Source: Sphingomonas sp.
GTDB taxonomy: Bacteria > Pseudomonadota > Alphaproteobacteria > Sphingomonadales > Sphingomonadaceae
Length of the DNA: 64,000 nucleotides
Reading direction: 5' to 3'
Assembly: GCF_017744835.1 (NCBI RefSeq)
Contig: NZ_JAGIAM010000001.1
Location: 248,001 to 312,000, forward strand
Below the pieces are notes generated by a model. That model searched no databases, was not told the origin of the DNA, and was given only the letters and a program-made list of their open reading frames with translations. The translations under genes were made by a program, and so were the position numbers. The first letter of the stretch is position 1, and each line of letters opens with the position of its first letter. Positions 26,320-36,282 of the stretch are shown here, one piece after another.

Positions 26320-27276
26320 ATGCTCGATTCGCCGCTCCCGTCGCTCCCGGCGATACGCGCGTTCGAAGCCGCCGCGCGCACCGGCAGCTTTGCGGGCGCG
26401 GCGCGCGAGCTGGGCACTTCGGCAGCATCGGTGAGCTATCATGTCCGCCGGCTCGAGCGGCAGACCGGCGTCGCGCTATTCGTGCGCCATCCCCATTTCG
26501 TCGTGCTGACTCCGGCGGGCGAAGCCGTGGCCGAGGAAGCGATCCGCGCCTTCGCGGCGCTGCGCGCCAGCTTCGCGCGCGCAGTGGAGATCGACGAGAC
26601 GCGCATCGCGATCACGACGCTGCCTACCCTCGGCACGAGCTGGCTGATCCCGCGCCTGGGCAGCTTCCGCGCGGCGCATGCGGGCATCCAGCTCGACCTC
26701 GACCTCTCGCCCGAACCGCGCGATCTGGCGGGCGGCGGCTTCGACGCCGCGATCCGCAACGGCCACGGCCGGTGGCCCGGGCTGCGCAGCCTGGCGCTGT
26801 TCCCGAGCTGCTTCACGCCGCTGTGCGCGCCCGAGCTGCGCGCGCGTGCCGCGGCGATGCTCGCCGATCCGGATGCCCCGCTCGACCTGCCGCTGCTCGG
26901 GCGGCAGGACTGGTGGCGGCTCTGGTTCACTGCGCGCGGCGGATCGCGCACGCCGCGGCCCGACCAGTTCGGCATCCATCTCGCCGAGGAGCATCTCGAC
27001 GCGGCAGCCGCCGCCGCGGGGCACGGCGTCACCATCGGCTCCCCGATCCTGTTCGCGCGCGAGATCGAGGCCGGGCGGCTCGTCGCGATCGACGATCTGG
27101 TGGCGAGCGACGGGCGCAGCTTCTGGCTGGTCTGGCCGGTCGCGCGCCAGCACAGCGCCAAGATCCGCTCCTTCCGCGACTGGCTGGCGAGCGAAGTCGA
27201 AGCGGTGCGCGCGGCGATCCAGCCGATGCTCGACGGGCTCGTGACCGTCGAGCCCGAGCGGGCCCTTCCTTTGTAG
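26320..27276 (+). CDS. LysR-family transcriptional regulator (GcvA type)
   Basis: 318 residues. The HTH is LPAIRAFEAAARTGSFAGAARELGTSAASVSYHVRRLERQTG (residues ~8-50), then an effector-binding domain with LGTSWLIPRLGSFRAAHAGIQLDLDL and DAAIRNGHGRWPGL as in GcvA/AmpR relatives. It is divergent from the secreted protein at 25673 (89 bases between starts), which may be its target, since LysR genes often regulate the divergent neighbour. That is inference. Confidence 0.88.
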   Translation: MLDSPLPSLPAIRAFEAAARTGSFAGAARELGTSAASVSYHVRRLERQTGVALFVRHPHFVVLTPAGEAVAEEAIRAFAALRASFARAVEIDETRIAITTLPTLGTSWLIPRLGSFRAAHAGIQLDLDLSPEPRDLAGGGFDAAIRNGHGRWPGLRSLALFPSCFTPLCAPELRARAAAMLADPDAPLDLPLLGRQDWWRLWFTARGGSRTPRPDQFGIHLAEEHLDAAAAAAGHGVTIGSPILFAREIEAGRLVAIDDLVASDGRSFWLVWPVARQHSAKIRSFRDWLASEVEAVRAAIQPMLDGLVTVEPERALPL

Positions 27277-27317
27277 GATTTCGCCGGTTACCCATCGCTG
27301 TTCAGGGGGGGACGAGC

Positions 27318-28124
27318 ATGGCGATCACCGCATCGGTCGGCAGAGGCGGAGTCAATGTGCGCGCGGACGTGCGCCAGGTCCAGGAACTGCTCAACGCATG
27401 GCTGGCCGCCACCGGCCAGGCGACGATCCCGACAGACGGCGGCGCGGGTCCGCGAACCGTCGCGGCGATCGAAGCCTATCAGGCGCGCGTGCTCGGCGCG
27501 GCGCGGCCGGATGGCCGGATCGATCCGGACGGCCGCAGCTGGCGCGCGCTGGCCGCCGGAGAGGGCGCGACTCCCCCGCTCAGCGGCGCCGACTGGTGGC
27601 ACGCCAATCAGGCGCGCTTCCCGAACAGCGCATCGCTCGCCGACCTCGTCCAGCCTTTCCGGGGTCGCGCCACGGCATTCGTCGAAGCGCTCCGCGCCGC
27701 CGGAGCCAGCGTGACGATCAGCGCCACCCGCCGCAATCCGGCGCGCGCGGCGCTGATGCACTATAGCTGGCAGGTCGCCAAAGGCGTGGTCGCTCCGGCC
27801 GACGTCCCCGCCATTGCCGGCGCGCCGATCCGCTGGGACCATGGCGACACGGCCAGCTCACGCCGCGCCGCCCAGCAGATGGTCGACCTGTTCGGCATCG
27901 CCTATGAGCCGTCGCTCACCTCACGGCATATCGAGGGCCGCGCGGTCGACATGACGATCGCCTGGACCGGCACGGTCCGCGTCGAGGATCGCTCGGGCCA
28001 CAAGGTGGCCATCGGCACGCCGCGGAGCGGGGCCGACAACCGCACCCTGCACGGCATCGGCGCCGGCTACGGCGTGTTCAAGCTGCTGAGCGACCCGCCG
28101 CACTGGAGCGACGACGGGCATTGA
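27318..28124 (+). CDS. peptidoglycan-binding protein with M15-like peptidase motif
   Basis: 268 residues from ATG 27318 (RBS gggggg upstream). An N-terminal peptidoglycan-binding_1 type domain (VRQVQELLNAWLAATGQ, GAGPRTVAAIEAYQARVLG) is followed by a domain whose end carries SRHIEGRAVDMTI and DPPHWSDDGH. Both match the SxHxxGxAxD and terminal H-W ligands of the M15 (VanY/D-Ala-D-Ala peptidase) fold. No signal peptide is visible, so export is uncertain. Its stop (TGATCA, 28122-28127) abuts that of the MmyB-type gene with no bases between. Confidence 0.75.
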   Translation: MAITASVGRGGVNVRADVRQVQELLNAWLAATGQATIPTDGGAGPRTVAAIEAYQARVLGAARPDGRIDPDGRSWRALAAGEGATPPLSGADWWHANQARFPNSASLADLVQPFRGRATAFVEALRAAGASVTISATRRNPARAALMHYSWQVAKGVVAPADVPAIAGAPIRWDHGDTASSRRAAQQMVDLFGIAYEPSLTSRHIEGRAVDMTIAWTGTVRVEDRSGHKVAIGTPRSGADNRTLHGIGAGYGVFKLLSDPPHWSDDGH

Positions 28125-28904
28125 TCAGCGCACGCCGAGACGCGCCATCGTCGCTTCGTCGGCGGGGAAGAAGGCTTCGATCGCGAGCTCGTCGAGCGTG
28201 ACGTCGCGCGGCGTCCCGAAGATGGTGGTGGTGCTGAGGAAGCTGAGCTCGCCCAGCGGCGTATCCAGCCGGAGCGGCACGGCGACGCTGTCGAGCGTGT
28301 CGCGATCGCCCGTCCCTTCGGCGGAGGGATAGGCGGAGAGTTCGGCCAGCAGCGCGGCGAGCGCGGGGTCGCTGGTCAGCCACGCCTGCCGCCGCAGCCG
28401 CTCGAGCAGATGCGCGCGCCACTCGCCCAGGTTGCGGATGCGGGGCGCGAGTCCGTCGGGGTGAAGGCTCAGCCGCAGCACGTTGACCGGGCCTTGAAGG
28501 AGATGCGCCGCCACGCCTTCGAGCAGCGGCGCGACCGCGGCGTTCGCAGTCACCATGTTCCAGTGCCGGTCGATCGCGAGCGCCGGAAAGGGCTCATGGC
28601 CCTTCAGCACCAGCTCGATCGCGCGCCGCGCCGCGGCGAGTTCGGGATCGTCGAGCGGACGTTCGGCATAGATCGGCGCATGGCCTGCGCCCAGCAGCAT
28701 GGCATTGCGCTCGCGCAGCGGCACTTCCAGATGCTCGGCGAGCAGCAGCACCATCTCACGGCTGGGCTGCGCGCGCCCGGTCTCGATGAAGCTCAGGTGC
28801 CGGGTCGAAATCTCCGCTTCCAGAGCCAAGTCCATCTGGCTGAGCCGCCGCTGCTGCCGCCAATGCTTGATCTGTTCGCCGAGTGGCCGGACCTGAGGCT
28901 GCAT
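28125..28904 (-). CDS. XRE/MmyB-family transcriptional regulator
   Basis: 259 residues from ATG 28904 (MQPQVRPLGEQIKHW). An N-terminal Cro/C1 HTH (LSQMDLALEAEISTRHLSFIETGRAQPSREMVL) is joined to an MmyB-like ligand-binding domain (FPALAIDRHWNMVTANAAVAPLLEGV, then LRLSLHPDGLAPRIRNLGEW), which in relatives has a PAS-like pocket for fatty-acid-like ligands. Regulators of this group commonly control an adjacent divergent gene, here the small membrane protein at 29028. A bulged inverted repeat (28952-28968) lies between them. Confidence 0.88.
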   Translation of the reverse strand: MQPQVRPLGEQIKHWRQQRRLSQMDLALEAEISTRHLSFIETGRAQPSREMVLLLAEHLEVPLRERNAMLLGAGHAPIYAERPLDDPELAAARRAIELVLKGHEPFPALAIDRHWNMVTANAAVAPLLEGVAAHLLQGPVNVLRLSLHPDGLAPRIRNLGEWRAHLLERLRRQAWLTSDPALAALLAELSAYPSAEGTGDRDTLDSVAVPLRLDTPLGELSFLSTTTIFGTPRDVTLDELAIEAFFPADEATMARLGVR

Positions 28905-28951
28905 CACCGTCTCCTTCGCCCCCTGATTACCGGCCGGCCTGCATCGATCCA

Positions 28952-28968
28952 ATTACCTCCGGAGTAAT
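28952..28968. promoter_or_regulatory. inverted repeat, candidate operator of the MmyB-type regulator
   Basis: The sequence attacctccggagtaat is an imperfect palindrome centred on CCGG with a one-base bulge. It lies in the 123-base gap between the divergent regulator (start 28904) and its neighbour (start 29028), where an autoregulatory operator would be expected. The position and symmetry are seen; the binding is inference. Confidence 0.4.
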
Positions 28969-29027
28969 CGACTTGGCCGGCGCGGCCGCCATGCTTGGCA
29001 GGTCCTCAAGCAAGGGAGACCTGGACC

Positions 29028-29405
29028 ATGACTGCAAATCCGATGCTCCGCCCCATCCTCCGCTTCGACGCTGCGACCTGCGCGGCGATGGGCCTGCTGC
29101 TCGCGATCGGCGCCGATGCGATTGCGCGAATCACGGCGCTTCCCGTTCCGCTGCTGCGCGAAGCCGGGTTGCTCCTCCTTCCCTTCGCGGCGTTCGTGCT
29201 CTGGGCAGCGGGGCGGAGCGGCTGGCCGGCGCAGGCCGTGGTCGCCGCCAACATCGCCTGGATCGCGGGCAGCGTCGCGCTGATCGCGAGCCCGTGGAGC
29301 GGCAATGCATTCGGCATCGCCTTTCTCGGCGCGCAGGCGGCCGTGGTGATGCTGCTTGCGGTGCTGGAGTGGCGGCACCTGGCGCGGGTGCCGGCGACCG
29401 CATGA
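29028..29405 (+). CDS. small polytopic membrane protein, unknown
   Basis: 125 residues from ATG 29028 (RBS aaggga). Four hydrophobic stretches are present: AATCAAMGLLLAIGADAIA, LLREAGLLLLPFAAFVLWAA, AVVAANIAWIAGSVALIA and FGIAFLGAQAAVVMLLAVLEW. Topology and size resemble small four-helix proteins often paired with MmyB regulators in sphingomonads, but I cannot name the family. Divergent from the regulator and probably its target. Confidence 0.7.
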   Translation: MTANPMLRPILRFDAATCAAMGLLLAIGADAIARITALPVPLLREAGLLLLPFAAFVLWAAGRSGWPAQAVVAANIAWIAGSVALIASPWSGNAFGIAFLGAQAAVVMLLAVLEWRHLARVPATA

Positions 29406-29412
29406 GACAAAA

Positions 29413-29443
29413 GGAAAGCCCCTCCGCATCGGGAGAGGCTTCC
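29413..29443. terminator. bidirectional-looking hairpin after dnaJ and the small membrane gene
   Basis: Arms ggaaagcccctcc and gggagaggcttcc pair with one bulge and one mismatch around a 6-base loop, between two convergent genes. On the minus strand (dnaJ direction) the stem is followed by CCTTTTG, a weak T-run. Confidence 0.5.
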
Positions 29444-29470
29444 TCAATTCTCGTTATTGCGGAGGCCGCG

Positions 29471-30589
29471 TCAGCCCAGCGCGGCCTTGATCTTGGCGAA
29501 GAAGCCGGTCGCCTCGGGGCATTCCTCGCCGGTCTCGGTCGCGCGGAATTCCTCGAGCAGCTCGCGCTGACGCGCAGTGAGCTTGCTCGGCATCTCGACC
29601 TCCAGGCGCACCACCAGGTCACCGCGCCCGCGGCCCTGGAGCACGGGCATGCCGCTCCCGCGCTGGCGGAGCTCGCGGCCCGGCTGGGTGCCCGGCGCGA
29701 TCTTGATCGGAATCATGTCGCCGTCGAGGCCCGGCAGCTCGATCTCGCCGCCCAGCGCCGCAGTGGTGAAGCTGATCGGCGCGCGCGCGAACAAGGTCGT
29801 GCCCTGGCGTTCGAAGATCGGGTGCTTGGAGACGTGGAGGAAGATGTAGAGATCGCCCGCGGGTGCGCCGCGCGCCCCGGCCTCGCCTTCGCCCTGGAGG
29901 CGGATGCGGGTGCCTTCGTCGACGCCCGGCGGAACGTTGATCTTGAGCGTCTTGGTCTTGTCGGTACGTCCCTCGCCGCGGCAGTCGCGGCACGGATCGG
30001 CGATGACTTCGCCCGCGCCGTGGCACATCGGGCAGGTCCGCTCGACCATGAAGAAGCCCTGCTGCGCGCGGACCTTGCCGTGGCCGTGGCAATGGCCGCA
30101 GCCCTTGGCCTGGGTGCCCGGCGTCGCGCCGGTGCCGCCGCAGCTGTCGCAGGTGCCGGAGACGTCGACGGTGATCTCGGTGGTCTTGCCGTGGAAGGCC
30201 TCTTCCAGGCTGATCTCCATGTCGTAGCGGAGATCGGCGCCGCGCAGATTGGGACGCCCGCCGCCGCGGCCGCCCATGAACTCGCCGAAGACGCTCTCGA
30301 AGATGTCGCTGAACGCGCCGAAGTCGGCCGCGCCGGCTCCGCCACCGCCCATGCCGCCGTTCTTGAACGCGGCGTGGCCGAACCGGTCGTATGCCGCGCG
30401 CTTCTGCGGGTCCTTCAGGCAGTCATAGGCTTCGCTGACGGCCTTGAACTTGGCCTCGCTGTCCTTGCACCCCCCGTTCTTGTCGGGGTGGTACTTCATC
30501 GCGAGCTTGCGATAGGCGGACTTGATCGTGGCGTCGTCCGCCCCGCGCTCGCATCCGAGCAGTTCGTAATAATCGACTTCGGTGGTCAT
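29471..30589 (-). CDS. dnaJ: chaperone protein DnaJ
   Basis: 372 residues. The J domain carries HPDKN (YHPDKNGGC, residue ~33), a Gly-rich G/F region follows ([22 protein letters not shown]), and the zinc-binding cluster has all four repeats ([36 protein letters not shown]). Substrate-binding beta domains come last. The length is typical of type I DnaJ. It lies 122 bases downstream of dnaK, with a palindromic element in the gap; no grpE nearby. Confidence 0.97.
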   Translation of the reverse strand: MTTEVDYYELLGCERGADDATIKSAYRKLAMKYHPDKNGGCKDSEAKFKAVSEAYDCLKDPQKRAAYDRFGHAAFKNGGMGGGGAGAADFGAFSDIFESVFGEFMGGRGGGRPNLRGADLRYDMEISLEEAFHGKTTEITVDVSGTCDSCGGTGATPGTQAKGCGHCHGHGKVRAQQGFFMVERTCPMCHGAGEVIADPCRDCRGEGRTDKTKTLKINVPPGVDEGTRIRLQGEGEAGARGAPAGDLYIFLHVSKHPIFERQGTTLFARAPISFTTAALGGEIELPGLDGDMIPIKIAPGTQPGRELRQRGSGMPVLQGRGRGDLVVRLEVEMPSKLTARQRELLEEFRATETGEECPEATGFFAKIKAALG

Positions 30590-30605
30590 GCCCTGTCCCC
30601 GCGAC

Positions 30606-30697
30606 CCCCGCCGTCATCCCCGCCGAAGCGAGAATCCAGGAACGCGAGCGATACGCTGCCCGGACCTGGATTCCCGCATGCGCGGGAATGACGGGGG
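30606..30697. repeat. REP-like palindromic element between dnaK and dnaJ
   Basis: Left arm 30606-30640 (starting cccccgccgtcatccccg, ending gagaatccagg) and right arm 30665-30697 (starting cctggattcccgc, ending ggaatgacggggg) are imperfect reverse complements with a 24-base centre. The right arm has its own hairpin (attcccgc-atgc-gcgggaat). The form cgtcatccccgc...gcgggaatgacg is that of intergenic palindromic repeats scattered in many proteobacterial genomes. It may attenuate dnaJ relative to dnaK. Confidence 0.75.
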
Positions 30698-30711
30698 ATG
30701 TGCATGGCCTT

Positions 30712-32625
<1,914 letters not shown>

Positions 32626-32762
32626 GGTCCCTCATTGGCCCCCAGTTCAAAAATCAAAATCCGTGCCCTCCGCACCCCTCATCAGGCGATGCGGCACGGG
32701 CAGCCCGAGAGCGGATATAGGTGCGGTTCGGCTTGCCGCAAGAAGGGCACCTATCTAGGAAA

Positions 32763-32779
32763 CCTCCCGATTTGGGAGG
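32763..32779 (+). promoter_or_regulatory. hairpin covering the RBS of the PCu(A)C gene
   Basis: cctccc (32763-32768) pairs with gggagg (32774-32779), five bases apart. The right arm is the only Shine-Dalgarno-like sequence before the ATG at 32787. A folded mRNA would hide the RBS, so this could control translation. The structure is seen; regulation is inference. Confidence 0.4.
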
Positions 32780-32786
32780 GAATTGG

Positions 32787-33230
32787 ATGCGCGGTTTTCC
32801 GGGGATCGTTGCGGTGGCGCTGCTCGCCGCGGCATGCCAGCAGCAGCCGGTGGAGACGAAGGTCGAGCGCGCCTGGGTGCGCCTGCCCGCCGCCGCCGGC
32901 CGGCCGGGCGCCGCCTATTTCACCGTCCGGGGCGGATCGAAGGGCGACACGCTGCTCCAGGTCTCGACCCCCGCGGCGGTGCGCGCCGAGCTTCACGAGA
33001 CGATGGATCACGCCGGCATGAAGTCGATGCAGCCGGTCCACGACCTTGCCGTTCCCTCCGGCGGCACGCTCGCCTTCGCGCCCGGGGGCAAGCATGTGAT
33101 GCTGTTCGACGTGGGCCCGGCGGTGAAGCCGGGCGACCAGGTGCCGCTCGCGCTGGCCTTTGCCTCGGGCCGCAAGATCGAGGTCCAGGCGAAGGTGGTC
33201 GGCCCCGGCGATCCCGAGCCGCAAATCTAG
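32787..33230 (+). CDS. PCu(A)C-family copper chaperone lipoprotein
   Basis: 147 residues from ATG 32787. The signal peptide ends in a lipobox (LLAAAC), giving a lipid-anchored periplasmic protein. The DUF461/PCu(A)C domain has the copper-ligand pattern: HETMDHAGMKSMQPV (His and Met ligands), then VPSGGTLAFAPGGKHVMLFD with the second His and Met. Such proteins deliver Cu(I) to the CuA or CuB site of cytochrome oxidase, often with SenC/Sco. Neither Sco nor oxidase genes are adjacent. Divergent from dnaK. Confidence 0.88.
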   Translation: MRGFPGIVAVALLAAACQQQPVETKVERAWVRLPAAAGRPGAAYFTVRGGSKGDTLLQVSTPAAVRAELHETMDHAGMKSMQPVHDLAVPSGGTLAFAPGGKHVMLFDVGPAVKPGDQVPLALAFASGRKIEVQAKVVGPGDPEPQI

Positions 33231-33285
33231 GCACTTCACGCCCCCGCAGCTTTCGCTATCCTCGGCTCCCGCCGGAGGGACCCGA

Positions 33286-33804
33286 ATGACGCAAGTAATC
33301 GACCGTTTCCGATCCTCGACGCTGGGCTGGCTGCGCGGCACGCTGGCGGGATGGGGAACTTGCCTGCTGTTCCTCGCCGGGCTGCTCGGCACCTTCTATT
33401 TCCTTGCCCAGGGCACGCTGCAGGGCGTGGCGCTGCTCCTGCCCGTGCTGATGGTCGCGGCCATCGCGATCCTGCTCGTCAAATGGCTCGAGAACCTCGG
33501 CACCGCCTATGAGATCACCGCGGACCGGCTGATCCTCTACCGCGGCCTGGTGCGCAAATCGATCGACGAGATCGAGCTCTACCGCGTCAAGGACGTGCGC
33601 ATCGACTTCTCGATCATCAACCAGATGGCGGACATCGGCACGATCGGAGTCGCATCGTCCGACGAGACGACGCGCGTCAGGCCGCTCCTCATCCCCAATG
33701 TCGAGCGCGCACGCGCGCGGCGCGAGAAGCTGCGCGAGCTGGTCAACACCGCCCGGCGCCAGCGCGGGGTGCGCGAGATCGACATGGTGCACGAGGATAT
33801 CTGA
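33286..33804 (+). CDS. PH-domain membrane protein (bPH2/DUF304)
   Basis: 172 residues from ATG 33286 with a strong RBS (ggaggg). Two membrane helices near residues 20-65 (WGTCLLFLAGLLGTFYFLA, VALLLPVLMVAAIAILLV) are followed by a bacterial PH domain (YEITADRLILYRGLVRKSIDEIELYRVKDVRI, then IGTIGVASSD). A final basic helix (ARARREKLRELVNTARRQRG) probably lies on the membrane. Role unknown; the fold usually senses membrane or binds proteins. Confidence 0.85.
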   Translation: MTQVIDRFRSSTLGWLRGTLAGWGTCLLFLAGLLGTFYFLAQGTLQGVALLLPVLMVAAIAILLVKWLENLGTAYEITADRLILYRGLVRKSIDEIELYRVKDVRIDFSIINQMADIGTIGVASSDETTRVRPLLIPNVERARARREKLRELVNTARRQRGVREIDMVHEDI

Positions 33805-33847
33805 GCGCCCCTAGCCCCGCGCGCCCGCGCCTCTAATATGTCCCTGC

Positions 33848-34303
33848 ATGCGCCGCCCGCTCACGCCCGGTGAAGTCGAGCTTTCGCGCGCCGTGTTCGG
33901 CGATGCGATCGACTATGCGCGCGCCCGCGTCGCCAATGCCAAATGGATCTTCTTCCAGCCGGCGAACACGACCATGGCGCCGCTCGGCACGATCCATTTC
34001 CACCCGAAGAGCGGCATCTATCACGACGACTTCAGCTGCGCGCCGCTGGGCGTGCAGGGGCTGTTCGTCCACGAGATGGTGCATGTCTGGCAGCACCAGA
34101 AGGGCATCTTCCTGCCGGTCAGGCGGCATCCCTTCTGCCGCTATGCCTATGCGCTCCAGCCCGGCCGGCCGTTCGAGAAATACGGGCTCGAGCAGCAGGC
34201 CGAGATCGTCCGCCACGCCTTCCTGCTCCGCCACGGCGCCGAGATCGCCGGCGCCCCGCCGCTCGCCCAGTACGAGACGCTGATCCCCTTCCGCCGCGGC
34301 TGA
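33848..34303 (+). CDS. vgr-related HExxH protein (DUF4157-like)
   Basis: 151 residues. This is the small protein commonly annotated 'vgr related protein' in sphingomonads. The zinc-metallopeptidase motif HEMVHVWQHQ (near residue 75) matches HExxH followed by the conserved WQ/VQ of DUF4157-type proteins found with contractile injection systems. C-terminal residues such as YGLEQQAEIVRHAF carry a plausible third ligand (Glu). No injection-system genes are nearby, so the link to such machines is only by family. The coding boundaries are clear. Confidence 0.82.
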   Translation: MRRPLTPGEVELSRAVFGDAIDYARARVANAKWIFFQPANTTMAPLGTIHFHPKSGIYHDDFSCAPLGVQGLFVHEMVHVWQHQKGIFLPVRRHPFCRYAYALQPGRPFEKYGLEQQAEIVRHAFLLRHGAEIAGAPPLAQYETLIPFRRG

Positions 34304-34306
34304 GGC

Positions 34307-35680
34307 TCAGTTCGGATCGCTGTCTGGTGCCTTGGACGAGCGCGGCGAGGAAGAACGCGGGGATGGCGCGCGCGGCTCGGACCGGGGCGGCGGCGCCGAA
34401 CGAGGCTCGGGCCGCGGCGGGGGCGAATAGCTCGGGCGCGGCTGCGGACCGGCGCCGGGCGCCGGTGCCGGACGTTCGGGCCGACGCCAGCCGCCCCCGG
34501 TATTTCCGGGATCGGGCCGCCCTCTCCGCCAGCCGGAGTCCGGCGCACCCTGGGGTCGCGGCGCCGGCGCAGTGCCGGGCGTAGCGTCCGGGCGCGGACG
34601 CGGGCGCCAGCCGCCCGGGGCGCCCGCGGGGCGCGTCGCGGGTGTCTGGGGCGTGCCTGCTGCCGGATCGGCGGAAGGCTCCGGGCGACGATCGGGACGG
34701 CGCGGCCAGTTCGGACGAACGGGCCGGCCCGCGCCGGGCTGCTGCGGCGAGGAGGCGTCCGGGTTCGGGGATACGTCGGGCCGCCGCGGCCAGCCTGCGC
34801 CGGGCCTCGGCCGATCGGGCCTGCCGACACCGGGGCGCGGCGGCTGCGGAGTCCCGGCCGCGGGCGGAACCCCCGGGCGATGCGGGCGGCCGGTTCCCGG
34901 ACGATGCTCGCCGGGCTTGCGCCAGTGACCCTGGGGTGGCGGCCCCTGGAAGCCGCCCGAGCGCCAGCGCCGGAACGCGTCGGCGAGCCCGCGCCGGCGA
35001 AGCTGCTCGGCCTCGAGCCGGCGCCGCCATTCCTGGTCGTGCGTGCGCTGGCGGTGGCTGCGCCAGCCCGGATAGCGCTGGCGGCCCTCGTCCCACAGCT
35101 GGATGAAGCCCGAGAAGATCAGCGGGCTGGCGTCGGCCCAGGCATCGGTATCGATCGGCTCCCACTGGCCGCCTGCCATCGCCGCACCGATCCGCCGGGC
35201 GCGGGCATAGAGCGCCATCGCCTCGTCGAGGAACGCCTCGCCCTCGGCGCGCGGCAAGGCACCGCCGTCGGGGCCATAGACCACCGCCACGGCATCGCCC
35301 TCATAGCCATAGCTGTGCCCCGGCTCGACGGCGAGGAAGGGCCCAGCCTCACCCGGCTCGAAATAATAGCTGCGGATACCCTCGGGCCCGTCCTCGACGA
35401 TGACGCGGAAGCCCGCCTCGGTCTGCCAGGCCCAGGGCTCGCCGCCTTCGAAGGCGAAGCTGTGATCGGGCGGCGCGTCGCCGATCGCTTCCCACAGCGA
35501 GTCCGCGCGATCGATATAGGCATAGGCGTCGGGGGTTTCCTGCGCCGTATAGGCGGGCGGCGGAACGGGATCGTAGAGCGCGGGACCATAGCCGCCGTCG
35601 CCATAGTCGGCCATCGTACAGGCCGAGAGCGCCATCGCTCCGCCCATCGTCCCCAGCCGCAACGCGCGCTTCCAGCCCAT
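34307..35680 (-). CDS. lipoprotein with long Pro/Arg-rich C-terminal region
   Basis: 457 residues. The signal peptide ends in the lipobox LSAC (residue ~21). Residues ~40-210 look folded (WEAIGDAPPDHSFAFEGGEPWAW, FRVIVEDGPEGIRSYYFEPGE). From about residue 215 the sequence becomes a basic, Pro/Gly/Arg-rich disordered tract with many RPxRPxP repeats that run to the end. Convergent with the HExxH gene (3 bases between stops). No family known for the folded part. The tract may act as a cell-wall-spanning spacer (inference). Confidence 0.7.
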   Translation of the reverse strand: MGWKRALRLGTMGGAMALSACTMADYGDGGYGPALYDPVPPPAYTAQETPDAYAYIDRADSLWEAIGDAPPDHSFAFEGGEPWAWQTEAGFRVIVEDGPEGIRSYYFEPGEAGPFLAVEPGHSYGYEGDAVAVVYGPDGGALPRAEGEAFLDEAMALYARARRIGAAMAGGQWEPIDTDAWADASPLIFSGFIQLWDEGRQRYPGWRSHRQRTHDQEWRRRLEAEQLRRRGLADAFRRWRSGGFQGPPPQGHWRKPGEHRPGTGRPHRPGVPPAAGTPQPPRPGVGRPDRPRPGAGWPRRPDVSPNPDASSPQQPGAGRPVRPNWPRRPDRRPEPSADPAAGTPQTPATRPAGAPGGWRPRPRPDATPGTAPAPRPQGAPDSGWRRGRPDPGNTGGGWRRPERPAPAPGAGPQPRPSYSPPPRPEPRSAPPPRSEPRAPSPRSSSPRSSKAPDSDPN

Positions 35681-35806
35681 TCCCCGTCCCTTCCGTTTCT
35701 ATGCGCGCAGCTTCCGCCCGCCCCGCTTAACGGCGGCTGACCATGCCGACACAATAAAGCGGCGTCTTTCTTCTTGGCTGTTCGCCGCCGCTGCTTCGCT
35801 TTTCGC

Positions 35807-36160
35807 TCAGACGCGGAAGAACAGCGCCAGTCCCAGGCTTTCGGCGATCCGCTCGGCCTTTTCCACGATCGCGTCGGCTTCGGCAGGAACGAAGACCTGG
35901 TCCGCGGTCGTGCGCCACAGCCCCAGCCAGCGCTCGAACATCTCGGGCGCGATCGCATCGCGGTGCTGAAGGTGCGCCGCCATCGGACTGCCCTTGTAGC
36001 GGCCGCTGGTGAGCATCACCGAGGACCAGAAGGCCTTCAGCTTCTCGAGATGGTGCGGCCAGTCGGTGATCGCGCCGTTGAAGATGGGGCCCAGCACTTC
36101 GTCCTCGCGCACCCTGGCGTAGAAGCGCTCGACCTGCTCGGCGAGTTGTTCCTCGGTCAT
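35807..36160 (-). CDS. group III truncated haemoglobin
   Basis: 117 residues from ATG 36160 (MTEEQLAEQVERFYARV), which aligns with the start of helix B/E in group III globins; a TTG at 36199 would add 13 residues but lacks an RBS. Family features: YARVREDEVLGPIFNGAI, WPHHLEKLKAFWSSVMLTSGRYKG, with the proximal His in MAAHLQH and the following FERWLGLWRTTAD. Group III trHbs bind haem and may handle oxygen, NO or peroxide. Stand-alone gene. Confidence 0.85.
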   Translation of the reverse strand: MTEEQLAEQVERFYARVREDEVLGPIFNGAITDWPHHLEKLKAFWSSVMLTSGRYKGSPMAAHLQHRDAIAPEMFERWLGLWRTTADQVFVPAEADAIVEKAERIAESLGLALFFRV

Positions 36161-36282
36161 TGCCGCGGGCCCATACACCCGCGCGCCCGTCCGTGCCAAC
36201 GTCCGGAAATCCCCGAACTATCTGACTTGCCTGCGCTCCCTGAACATTCGCATTTGGATTCACCCGGCCTTCTGACGACGGG

